From Fulvivirga sp. (GTDB taxonomy: Bacteria > Bacteroidota > Bacteroidia > Cytophagales > Cyclobacteriaceae): DNA of 46,060 nucleotides. This document shows positions 25,177 to 32,899 of the stretch, piece by piece (position 1 is the first letter of the stretch; every line of letters starts with the position of its first letter). The notes beneath the pieces were generated by a model. It was not told where the DNA came from, did no database searches, and saw nothing but the letters and a program-made list of their open reading frames with translations. The DNA lies in assembly GCA_028280565.1 (NCBI GenBank), contig JANQLQ010000004.1:1-46060 (forward strand), read 5' to 3'. The position numbers and the translations under genes were made by a program.

Positions 25177-26181
25177 TTACGCCATCGCGGGTTGCTGTCG
25201 TCCCAATTGTTTAAGCATCTTTGCATGTGCTATTAAGGCTGAAAAGAAATTCTTTTTCACATAATAGGGAATGCCATAACGAGCAGCGGTTTCAGCCACT
25301 ATACTCGATAATTTATGGTAATGTACATGAGAAATATTCGGCCACAGGTGGTGTTCAATTTGATAGTTTAACCCCCCGATAAGCCATGAAAAAATTCGAT
25401 TATTTGGTGAAAAATTATTTGTGGTCATGAGCTGGTGAATGTACCAGTTATGATCAATATTACCTTCGTCACTAGGTAATGGATAATGTACACCCGGCAC
25501 TACATGCGCCGCCTGGAAAACAAGACTGGTCAATAGACCCGTTATGAAGTGCATCGTAATAAATGCCAATACTACTAGCCACCAACTCAAGGGAACCATG
25601 ATCAAAGGGATGACCAGCGAAAATGTAAAATAAATGATCTTCCACATGGAAATCTTGAAGGCTTCATGGACAAAAGCCTTTCCTCCCTTAACCAGTCCCA
25701 TCTTATGGTATCTTCTTAGCCTAATAAAATCTTTGGTGGTGATCCATGACAAAGTGGATAGCCCGTAAAATACCCACACATAAAGATGTTGGTACCTGTG
25801 GAGTTTATTTAACGGCGCGTGAGGAGAAAACCTCAAGAAAAAGGGTGCATTAATGTCATCGTCCAGGGCATCAATATTTGTGTAAGTATGATGTAGTACG
25901 TTGTGTTGAATACGCCAGATATTTGCATTGGCCCCGATCAAATTCATGGTATAGCCTAAGCATTTATTCACCCTGCGATCTTTCGAATAAGAACCGTGGA
26001 TGGCATCATGCATCACCCCCATACCTATTCCGGCCATACCCAAACCAGCCATCACGTACAAGCCAAATAACTGCCATGCATTCGCAACCCAACCTGCGTT
26101 AATCAAAACCAAAGGGATAAAATAAATGCATAGCATGACCACTGTCTTAATGACCAAACTGCGGTCGCCCTGCTTATTCAA
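25177..26181 (-). CDS. Fatty acid (acyl-CoA/acyl-lipid) desaturase
   Basis: The membrane di-iron desaturase of at least 334 residues has the three histidine boxes: HDAIHGS (near residue 58), HNVLHHTYTN (near 94) and QIEHHLWPN (near 286). The Gln in the third box is typical of front-end (delta-5/6-like) desaturases. Four to five membrane spans are seen. The annotated start at 26179-26181 is TTG, but the same frame stays open to 26298 and encodes KNPRFSKTEGIAFVNAL and NVNDYFKQNNL, which looks like the conserved N-terminus of this family. No ATG, GTG or TTG precedes it before the stop at 26299-26301. Either a rare ATT/ATA start is used or the start codon was lost. Confidence 0.88.
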   Translation of the reverse strand: MNKQGDRSLVIKTVVMLCIYFIPLVLINAGWVANAWQLFGLYVMAGLGMAGIGMGVMHDAIHGSYSKDRRVNKCLGYTMNLIGANANIWRIQHNVLHHTYTNIDALDDDINAPFFLRFSPHAPLNKLHRYQHLYVWVFYGLSTLSWITTKDFIRLRRYHKMGLVKGGKAFVHEAFKISMWKIIYFTFSLVIPLIMVPLSWWLVVLAFITMHFITGLLTSLVFQAAHVVPGVHYPLPSDEGNIDHNWYIHQLMTTNNFSPNNRIFSWLIGGLNYQIEHHLWPNISHVHYHKLSSIVAETAARYGIPYYVKKNFFSALIAHAKMLKQLGRQQPAMA

Positions 26182-26358
26182 GTTATTCTGCTTGAAATAG
26201 TCGTTGACGTTAGAGGATAATGCATTTACAAATGCTATCCCTTCCGTTTTGGAAAATCTTGGATTTTTGATAATTGTATACTTTAAAACTAGCTCTTGCT
26301 ATTATGAGGATTGACTATGGCTCTAGAGCTGTATTACAATCATCAATGATGTTAAGGG

Positions 26359-26366
26359 CAAATATA
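26359..26366 (-). promoter_or_regulatory. Candidate Bacteroidota -7 promoter element
   Basis: Read on the minus strand this is TATATTTG, an exact match to the TAnnTTTG consensus of primary-sigma promoters in Bacteroidota. It lies about 85 bases upstream of the conserved desaturase reading frame. The -33 TTG element is not clear, so the call is tentative. Confidence 0.3.
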
Positions 26367-26419
26367 TTAGACACTATGAACGCACGGAACTTGAAAAGGT
26401 TCACTTGTGTCCCTAAATA

Positions 26420-26602
26420 TTATTCTGGCCGTTCATCTACTATGTTGCCGTTTTCGTCAACATAAGCAATCATATCGTCTAAGTTGCCGCCCTTGTCGTT
26501 GTTTTCTTGGCGTTCCTTTTTCCTTTCAGCTTTCGCCTTTTTCTTCTCTTGTTTTCTTTTTTCCTTCTGTTTCTTGATAAAGCTATTCTGAGATCGCGCC
26601 AT
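26420..26602 (-). CDS. Small basic lysine-rich conserved protein
   Basis: The 60-residue protein has a strongly charged N-terminal half (KKQKEKRKQEKKKAKAERK, probably helical) and an ordered acidic end with DDMIAYVDENGNIVDERP. The C-terminal DDMIAYVDE-GNI-D motif is one I recall from small Bacteroidota proteins near, or fused to, cold-shock domains. It may bind RNA or ribosomes. It is separated from the desaturase frame by roughly 120 bases on the same strand and opens the cold-adaptation cluster. The conserved tail and ATG start argue for a true gene. Function is unproven. Confidence 0.75.
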   Translation of the reverse strand: MARSQNSFIKKQKEKRKQEKKKAKAERKKERQENNDKGGNLDDMIAYVDENGNIVDERPE

Positions 26603-26626
26603 AAATTGAATTAAAATGGATGAAAA

Positions 26627-26641
26627 ATCACGTCACGTGAT
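26627..26641. promoter_or_regulatory. Palindromic operator-like site ATCACGT-C-ACGTGAT
   Basis: A perfect 7+1+7 inverted repeat sits 25 bases upstream of the start of the small basic gene at 26602. It could be a repressor or activator site controlling the cold-adaptation cluster. The rest of 26603-26893 shows no gene. Confidence 0.4.
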
Positions 26642-26893
26642 ACTTAAGTTTAAGTTAAATCCTGGGAGAGACTTATGCTACCTAATTCCAATGTCGATTT
26701 ATCTTAACTCTTACAAAGGTACATCTTTTAGGAATAATGTCGTTGCCTTACCTCAATTATCTTTTTTGTCGCTACTTGATATTGACCTTTTTAGCGGAGA
26801 AAGATCCCTTTTAAAGCAGGTTGCTGGTTTTAGTATTTGGTTGCGGTTCATCAGCACAGTAGGATTGATTGGCAAGCGTGTAATGATAAAGTG

Positions 26894-27904
26894 TTATTTC
26901 CGTTTCGCTTCTACATTGTAGGAAATAACATACTCCTCTCCCACCTTTACGTGTAAATCAAACTTACCTTTCAAACCGGGCTGGAAACTAAAATTATATC
27001 GTTGGCCAACTTTTTCAAGAATTGGCTCCATGACTTTAACATAGTTTCCACGGTTGATCTCTATCGAAATTTGATCTGCAACTGCAGCATTGCCCAGCTC
27101 AAAAACGAATTCAACCGGTTTACCTTGAGAAAGCCGTATATTCATTCCTGTCGGCTGTACAGGCTTTATTTGGTTGCTAAACGCGTATTTATACACAAGG
27201 GGGCTGTTCATGAAATCTTCAAAGCTGATTTTTGGATCGGTTAAGAGCCAAGCCGTGTCTAATGGATAATGATTCAATGCAAATAAGCCCGGCTCGGCCA
27301 AGAAATAGCCATCATTGTAGCCCGGCATAAATTCACGTTTTTCTAAGCTAATCCCCCCACTGGACCATGTAGCATCGCAGAGGTACCATTTTCCTTCCAG
27401 TTTAACAGCGTTCCAAGAATGATTCGGTATAGGCTTACCCTCAAGACTTGTGGTTACAGTACGACCATAACCATCGATGATCTGGACGCTGATCCCCGCC
27501 ATACCGGACAGTTCTGCTATCAAATAGGCATAACCGGTACAGATGGTTTTTTTTTCTTTGAGCAGTTTAGCGAACACCTTTTCCCGGAATTTTTCATTCC
27601 ATTCCTGTAGTGCCGCCGCGTCGTCGTGGAATTTTTCACGTTTCTTTTTATTGATTCGATAATCCTCTACGTCATTAGCTATATTGTTACTTACCCAGCT
27701 GTGTATCGCCCTGAATTTTTCCACGTCAGTCGTTAGCGGACTGGATAGCTTGTAAGAAAGTACTGGCAGGTTGGTCAAATCATGGCCCTTGTAATATGAT
27801 GCCACGCTATCTGCTTTTTGGAAATCAACGGTTTTAAAGTCACTTTTCTGTGCACTGGTATGGCTAAAAAAAATGACACATAAGCTTACCAAAAACAACT
27901 TCAC
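26894..27904 (-). CDS. Exported transglutaminase-like (cysteine protease-fold) protein
   Basis: The 336-residue protein has a signal peptide (KLFLVSLCVIFFSHTSAQ). The transglutaminase-like core has the expected triad: Cys in KTICTGYAYL (near residue 122), His in PNHSWNAVKL (near 162) and Asp in YLCDATWSSGG (near 178). This matches kyphoscoliosis/transglutaminase-type domains of bacterial periplasmic proteins, which act as peptidases or amidases. The C-terminal 80 residues look like a beta-sandwich. The start is GTG, sharing one base with the TAG stop of the preceding gene, so the two are translationally coupled. Substrate unknown. Confidence 0.82.
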   Translation of the reverse strand: MKLFLVSLCVIFFSHTSAQKSDFKTVDFQKADSVASYYKGHDLTNLPVLSYKLSSPLTTDVEKFRAIHSWVSNNIANDVEDYRINKKKREKFHDDAAALQEWNEKFREKVFAKLLKEKKTICTGYAYLIAELSGMAGISVQIIDGYGRTVTTSLEGKPIPNHSWNAVKLEGKWYLCDATWSSGGISLEKREFMPGYNDGYFLAEPGLFALNHYPLDTAWLLTDPKISFEDFMNSPLVYKYAFSNQIKPVQPTGMNIRLSQGKPVEFVFELGNAAVADQISIEINRGNYVKVMEPILEKVGQRYNFSFQPGLKGKFDLHVKVGEEYVISYNVEAKRK

Positions 27905-28620
27905 TAGAACAATGCCTTAACCTTGCTCCAAAAGCCCTTCCGAGATGAATATAGTTCTTCTACCGCCACTTCGCCCAGCAGATCAATGTCACAGGTCATG
28001 GTTACCATGCTCACATCGATGACATAGGCATCACTTTCTGCCACTTTGTATTCCTTCGTATCCATGCCTATAAAGCTGAATACCAGTATATCCCCTTCTT
28101 CAAGTTCTATTGGAAATGTGAAGTCGCCATTGATGTCCGTTACCGTTCCATGTGTACTTCCTTTCAGCACTACGTTTATGCCTGGCAAAGGAGTGCCATC
28201 ATGGGCATCCACCACTTTCCCTTTTACGATATGCCGGCGTATACTTGCTTTTAATGGGGTCTTATTATCCGGGTTGGCACTAATTTCCGTTTGCGGAGCT
28301 GTAGTCCTATCCAGTGAAAACACGCTGGGAGGGAACAGTGTGACCATACCTATAGCTCCTAATCCCAACCATTTCCAGCTTCTATTACGGCCATAAACCA
28401 CTGGCTGTGTGTAGGTCTTCATTTGACGTGCCCGGAAGCGACCGCAAACTTTACCGTTATTTCTGCTAAAATAGGATAAGATCTCAAGTTCAGTCATTGT
28501 CGCAAAATCTATCACCTCTTTTTGGCACGATTGGCAAAATCCACCGTTAGGAGTTGATGTGAGTTCATTAAATTTTTGAGTGCATGGTTTTTTTATGGAA
28601 AGATGGAATCTTCTTTTCAT
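27904..28620 (-). CDS. Zinc-ribbon plus CarboxypepD_reg domain membrane protein
   Basis: The 238-residue protein starts with a cysteine-rich segment (PCTQKF, GGFCQSCQKEVIDFATMTELEI, VCGRF at residues about 12-60) that looks like a small zinc-binding fold. A single membrane span follows near 83-103 (WLGLGAIGMVTLFPPSVF). Residues about 132-205 form a carboxypeptidase regulatory-like beta-sandwich (VKGKVVDAHDGTPLPGINVVLKGSTHGTVTDING). This arrangement is one I recall as conserved in Bacteroidota, without a known function. It lies directly before the transglutaminase-like gene with one-base overlap and is divergent from the GAF-domain gene. Confidence 0.8.
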   Translation of the reverse strand: MKRRFHLSIKKPCTQKFNELTSTPNGGFCQSCQKEVIDFATMTELEILSYFSRNNGKVCGRFRARQMKTYTQPVVYGRNRSWKWLGLGAIGMVTLFPPSVFSLDRTTAPQTEISANPDNKTPLKASIRRHIVKGKVVDAHDGTPLPGINVVLKGSTHGTVTDINGDFTFPIELEEGDILVFSFIGMDTKEYKVAESDAYVIDVSMVTMTCDIDLLGEVAVEELYSSRKGFWSKVKALF

Positions 28621-28811
28621 AAGTTTTTTATTTAGATCAAAGCCTACAAGATAGGGACATAAATGGCGATGTCAATCCCGTATTTTGTAGTAAAAAATGA
28701 TAACCTGTAATATTTCGGCTAAAAATCTATGCCAACACATTTTATCCTATAATTTTTTACTTATTAGGTACTTTTACCGTATACTATAAGATATCCCAAA
28801 AAGTACAGCGC

Positions 28812-31163
28812 ATGATTTACAATGGAAAAGAAGTAGAATTCCCTGCCGTAATGCAGATAAGCTTCTACAAACTGATCGAGACCCTGGAGGAAATGGCTGC
28901 AGACACGGATAAAGATGCTGCTAACTATGCCAAACAGCTGCTACAGGAAGTAGAGAAGCACCCGGAACTACGGGATGGCATCACTGACTTAGATCAACTG
29001 GAAAAATTAATGGGGCCGGTACGAAAGATAACACGGGTACTTTTTCCTGATGCACTCTCCACCAATGAGATCAAGGCCATTACACCTCCTTTTTATTTCA
29101 AGCCTATACATACTTCCACACGGTTTGATAACATTGTAAAGGCTTCCGGGGAGGAGTTTGACTTCACAATGAAAGATGTGGACGAGGAAACTTTCTATTT
29201 CTATTGCTGCTATTTTATCCTGGGGAGCTACTATGGTTTTCCCACACCTAGCGGTGGGTCTTTGAAGCTGGAGATAATGAACAAAGACCTAGGCCTGGTC
29301 CGCACCTATAAAATGCTCATCAACGCGGATATGTCGGAATTTATTCCCACTTCAAAAGCGGTGGATATCACCCGCAAGGACTTCGAGGAGCTGATGGATA
29401 ATTTCGGGGATATCAAACTTTGGAAGAAAAAATTCCCACCCAATAGCTGGATCATGCGCGGGGTGAATATCTTAAACCTGGTAGACGTGACCACGGACCA
29501 GTCCATAGGGACGATCACCTCGAACCTGCTCTTAAAGTCCAGCGACTCCTTTGATAACATCCGGAATGGAATCAGGGGTTTGCTGAACAATGCCCAACTC
29601 GCTATCGGTGTACTTACTATGGAGGACAACAAGCTGGTCCCTCTTGATAAAGAAGAGATTACCGGGATCTTGTTAAACCCCAACGAGACCTTGGATTGTA
29701 GCACAGGGATGTGTGACTACATCTCGGGGCAATTATTGCAAAAGAAAGAACCTCTTGTCATTCCCGATGTAGAACGCTTCCATTTACGATCGAATAGTAC
29801 GATGTCAGCCAAGCTGGTATCATTAAAACTGCAGAGTTATCTCCTTATTCCCATGATCCATGAGGAGGAGCTTCTTGGTTTCATAGAATTGGCTTCTGAT
29901 AACCGTTATGATCTAAATTATGGTACGCTTACCGTCCTAGATGAAGTGCTGCCCATCATCGCCATGGCACAGAAGCGTTTCATAGATGAAGCTCAAAATC
30001 GTATTGAAGCAATCATTCAGCAAGAATGCACCACCATTCACCATTCTGTGAAATGGCGGTTTGAGCAGGAAGCGGAGAAATTTATGAACAAGCAACTCAA
30101 AAATGAGCAGCCTGTCTTCAAAGATATTATCTTCAACAATCTCTACCCTCTATATGGACAGATGGACATAAAAGGGTCATCCGTTAAACGGAATAAAGCC
30201 GTTAGCACTGACCTGGTCAAACAAATCAACGGCGTAGAGAAGGTGCTGCAGTACGCATTTGACCAAACCCATATGCCTGTCTACGAACAATTGATATATC
30301 GTTTGGAAAACTATAAATCCGACCTTAAAAAGGAGCTATCTGCCGGCAGTGAGCATAAAATATTACGATTCCTCAAGCTGGACGTTTACCCGGTTTTTGA
30401 CCACTTAAAAGAGAGTGATCCCGGGCTGAAAAAGTTAATTGAGGAGTATGACAATATGTTGGACCCTAACTTGCAAACGGTGTACGAAGAGCGAAAAAAA
30501 TACGACACCAGTGTAAACCAGGTAAACCAACGTTTAGCCTCTTTCTTGGACCGGAAGCAAGTAGATGCACAAGAAATGTTTCCGCATTACTTTGAACGCT
30601 ATAAAACAGATGGCGTGGAATACAACATGTACATAGGCGAGTCAATCACCAAAAATGAGAAGTTTGATACGATCTACTTGCGTAACCTGCGTATATGGCA
30701 GTTGGTAGTGATGTGCGAAATGGAAAACGAATTCCATAAGATGAAAGATGAATTGCAGACGCCTATTGAAATAGCTTCCCTCGTCCTGGTGTATAATACC
30801 CCCTTAGCCGTTCATTTTCGTATGGATGAAAAACGGTTTGATGTAGAAGGGGCATACAACGCGCGCTATGAAATCATAAAAAAACGTGTGGATAAAGCGC
30901 ACATCAGGGGTACGAATGAACGCATTACGAAGCCCGGCTCGATCGCTATTATCTACTCCCAGGAGCAAGACGCCCGGGAATACCGCGAATACCTGCACTT
31001 CTTAGCGGCACGAGGTCATGTTAAAGAGCAATTCGAAGACCTCGAATTGGAAGACCTACAAGGAGTAACCGGTCTAAAGGCACTGCGGGTCGAAGTAGTG
31101 CTTGGAGAACAGCTCTCCGTTCATAGGCTTATTGAGGCTATTGAAAGTGGAGCGGCTAACTAG
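28812..31163 (+). CDS. Large GAF-domain protein
   Basis: The 783-residue cytoplasmic protein has an N-terminal helical region (about 1-120), a middle part ending in a GAF-like domain at about residues 235-395 (GVLTMEDNKLVPL, then LQSYLLIPMIHEEELLGFIELAS), and a long helical C-terminal half without any kinase, cyclase or response-regulator motif. It probably senses a small molecule or redox state, but no output domain is recognised. I recall similar long GAF proteins in Cytophagales without known function. It is transcribed away from the neighbouring zinc-ribbon gene across a 191-base AT-rich divergent spacer. Confidence 0.75.
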   Translation: MIYNGKEVEFPAVMQISFYKLIETLEEMAADTDKDAANYAKQLLQEVEKHPELRDGITDLDQLEKLMGPVRKITRVLFPDALSTNEIKAITPPFYFKPIHTSTRFDNIVKASGEEFDFTMKDVDEETFYFYCCYFILGSYYGFPTPSGGSLKLEIMNKDLGLVRTYKMLINADMSEFIPTSKAVDITRKDFEELMDNFGDIKLWKKKFPPNSWIMRGVNILNLVDVTTDQSIGTITSNLLLKSSDSFDNIRNGIRGLLNNAQLAIGVLTMEDNKLVPLDKEEITGILLNPNETLDCSTGMCDYISGQLLQKKEPLVIPDVERFHLRSNSTMSAKLVSLKLQSYLLIPMIHEEELLGFIELASDNRYDLNYGTLTVLDEVLPIIAMAQKRFIDEAQNRIEAIIQQECTTIHHSVKWRFEQEAEKFMNKQLKNEQPVFKDIIFNNLYPLYGQMDIKGSSVKRNKAVSTDLVKQINGVEKVLQYAFDQTHMPVYEQLIYRLENYKSDLKKELSAGSEHKILRFLKLDVYPVFDHLKESDPGLKKLIEEYDNMLDPNLQTVYEERKKYDTSVNQVNQRLASFLDRKQVDAQEMFPHYFERYKTDGVEYNMYIGESITKNEKFDTIYLRNLRIWQLVVMCEMENEFHKMKDELQTPIEIASLVLVYNTPLAVHFRMDEKRFDVEGAYNARYEIIKKRVDKAHIRGTNERITKPGSIAIIYSQEQDAREYREYLHFLAARGHVKEQFEDLELEDLQGVTGLKALRVEVVLGEQLSVHRLIEAIESGAAN

Positions 31164-31175
31164 TTCTAGTAAAGT

Positions 31176-31244
31176 CTGCAAAGAGCAGTGGGTAATTTGT
31201 ATATGGTAAGATTGCTTATTGTTCTTTGCCAACTACTGCCCACA
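31176..31244. repeat. Degenerate seven-base repeat after the GAF-domain gene
   Basis: Units such as GCAAAGA, GCAGTGG, GTAATTT, GTATATG and GTAAGAT follow one another. The second half (TTGCTTATTGTTCTTTGCC) shows the complementary units, giving an imperfect inverted repeat. It could form a loose hairpin behind the gene. Confidence 0.45.
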
Positions 31245-31283
31245 GGAGTAGATAGTGTTACAAGAGATAGGTTTGGCAAAAAA

Positions 31284-31623
31284 GGCATCCTTGAAAATTC
31301 AATTAGCGTATGGAAGGGGGACATCCAAGAACAGCGCGGCCCATTTGAGGGTTGTGGGTAAGCGGCCTGTAGGGTCTGGATAGTGCGTTTTGCTGGGAAA
31401 ATGGACTCTATTGCCGGCGCCTTTTTCTTTTGGTTCGGTTTCTTTCCCCGAAGGGATGCCTATGGCATGGGAGTCCAAAAGAAATTGAACACGGGCAAAG
31501 AACCCCAAAATGCAGCTTAAACTACTTATTTCGAGGTTCTCACTAGCCGATACATCCTAAAAATGTCGCCTAATTTGCTAAAAAATAGACGTTCTATTAT
31601 CAAATCTAGTTTTCAAGGATGCC
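31284..31623 (-). mobile_element. MITE-like element, copy 2 (intact 14 bp inverted ends)
   Basis: Terminal GGCATCCTTGAAAA (31284-31297) is exactly inverted by TTTTCAAGGATGCC (31610-31623). The interior is the reverse complement of the copies at 23308 and 38941, with about 25-50 extra bases near 31425-31490. A 69-residue open frame at 31299-31508 is a by-product of the repeat and has no protein features. No target duplication is visible. The element lies between the GAF gene and the molybdenum hydroxylase operon. Confidence 0.85.
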
Positions 31624-31644
31624 CTCCTTAGGGCGGAACCCAGT

Positions 31645-31878
31645 CTATATCACGTCCGCCGGGGTCACAAAACATTTCCTGCCCGTTATACAACGTGAAG
31701 GGTCTACGAACCCGCTATCCGGTGCAGCCGGGCTTTGGGTTTTTACACACCAGCACGTGGCCAAGTTATCTATGTTAAGATCCATGGCAGAGCTTCCCCC
31801 GGAAACTGCCCCGTGATAAGGGCTTTTCGCGCGGAAAAATTTACACCTAGAGGAGATAGAAAGATTTTTTGCACTCAT
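31645..31878 (-). CDS. Small cysteine-containing protein after the hydroxylase operon
   Basis: The 77-residue frame starts two bases after the stop of the FAD-subunit gene, so it is probably translated as the fourth operon gene. It contains six cysteines, including CWC near residue 43 and CITGRKC near 63, in a context (KTQSPAAPDSGFVDPSRC) that reads like an ordered protein. I do not recognise the family. A metal- or cluster-binding helper of the hydroxylase is conceivable but unproven. It ends 22 bases before a MITE-like element, so a truncated C-terminus is possible. Confidence 0.5.
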   Translation of the reverse strand: MSAKNLSISSRCKFFRAKSPYHGAVSGGSSAMDLNIDNLATCWCVKTQSPAAPDSGFVDPSRCITGRKCFVTPADVI

Positions 31879-31880
31879 TG

Positions 31881-32888
31881 CTAGACAGTTTTCATTATCG
31901 CTCTTTGTAATATGGCTTTGAAGATCGCCACCTTATACCCATTTTTCTCCAAAGGAGTGGCTTTTTCCATAGCCGCTTCCGCCGCCAGTTTGGCACTGCT
32001 TTCGTTAATGCCGTCACGCATCAAAATGGACTCGGCTTCTTTTGACCGCATGGGTACGGGACTGGCAGCCCCTAATACTACTTTTGCATCCTTACACTTT
32101 TTACCAGACACTTCGGCCACCACGGCTACATCAGCCAATGCCCAATCGTAAGACTGTCGAGCTCCCTGCTTGATGTAATGGCTTTTGATCTTGTCATTTA
32201 CCGACGGAAGCATAAGGGCCGTAATGATCTCCCCGCCCTTCAATACATTTTCTTTCCTAACATCCTGGTAAGGTGTGACAAAAAACTCTTCAATGGGGAC
32301 CTCCCTTTTTTGACCATTTTCCCCGGCAATTTCTATTATGGCGTCGTAAGCCATAAGCGCCGTGGCTACTGACGAGGCATACACACTCGCACAAGTGCCA
32401 TTGTTTATCACCGCGTGGTATTCATTTTCACCATTTTTCGCAAAGCAAGTGTTTCCTCCCTTTCTCAAGCATTCATGGTCTATGGAACGGAAGTACCAGC
32501 ACCGGGTCCGCTGCCCGAGGTTCCCTCCTATCGTTGACATATTTCTCAACTGGGGAGTAGCGGCCTTGGCCACAGCCAATTGGAGCGCCTTGTAGTTGGT
32601 CTTAACGTCATTGTTTTTCTCAATAGAGGACAGGGTCACGTTAGCCCCCATACGCAGTCCTGATTTCGAATTGTATTCGATCTTATCGAGTCCAGGGATA
32701 TTCCTGATGTTTACTACTTTCTGGGGAGCAATGAGTCCCTCTTTCATAAGGTCTAATACGTCAATACCCCCGGATTTGAGGATCGCAGAACCTTTTCCTG
32801 CACCGCTTAAAAGGCTCGATGCAGTGGCATCTACCTCTTGCTGGGCTTCTTGTAGGGTGGTAGCATTGTACCAGCTAATTTTTTTCAT
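31881..32888 (-). CDS. Molybdenum hydroxylase FAD-binding subunit (PaoB/YagS type)
   Basis: The 335-residue protein is the medium, FAD-binding subunit of the xanthine dehydrogenase family. SGAGKGSAILKSGG-like N-terminal segment, ATPQLRNMSTIGGNLGQRTRCWYFR (near residue 110-135) and the C-terminal CO dehydrogenase flavoprotein domain are visible. RCWYFRS, HECLRKGGNTCF and NGTC provide four cysteines placed like those that bind an extra [4Fe-4S] cluster in E. coli PaoB. It would pass electrons from the Mo site and [2Fe-2S] subunit to FAD. It follows the Mo-subunit gene by 11 bases. Confidence 0.9.
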   Translation of the reverse strand: MKKISWYNATTLQEAQQEVDATASSLLSGAGKGSAILKSGGIDVLDLMKEGLIAPQKVVNIRNIPGLDKIEYNSKSGLRMGANVTLSSIEKNNDVKTNYKALQLAVAKAATPQLRNMSTIGGNLGQRTRCWYFRSIDHECLRKGGNTCFAKNGENEYHAVINNGTCASVYASSVATALMAYDAIIEIAGENGQKREVPIEEFFVTPYQDVRKENVLKGGEIITALMLPSVNDKIKSHYIKQGARQSYDWALADVAVVAEVSGKKCKDAKVVLGAASPVPMRSKEAESILMRDGINESSAKLAAEAAMEKATPLEKNGYKVAIFKAILQRAIMKTV

Positions 32889-32899
32889 TCCTGTTTGAT

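Noticed and set aside
26603-26893. A plus-strand frame in the spacer between the small basic gene and the transglutaminase-like gene
   Set aside because: It has no recognisable motif, unusual composition, and overlaps the end of a clear minus-strand gene.
31299-31508. A 69-residue frame on the minus strand
   Set aside because: It lies wholly inside MITE-like copy 2, is not preserved in copies 1 and 3, and has no protein features.
31276-31631. Target-site duplication around MITE-like copy 2
   Set aside because: The flanks GCAAAAAA and CTCCTTAG do not match, so only copy 3 has a clear duplication.
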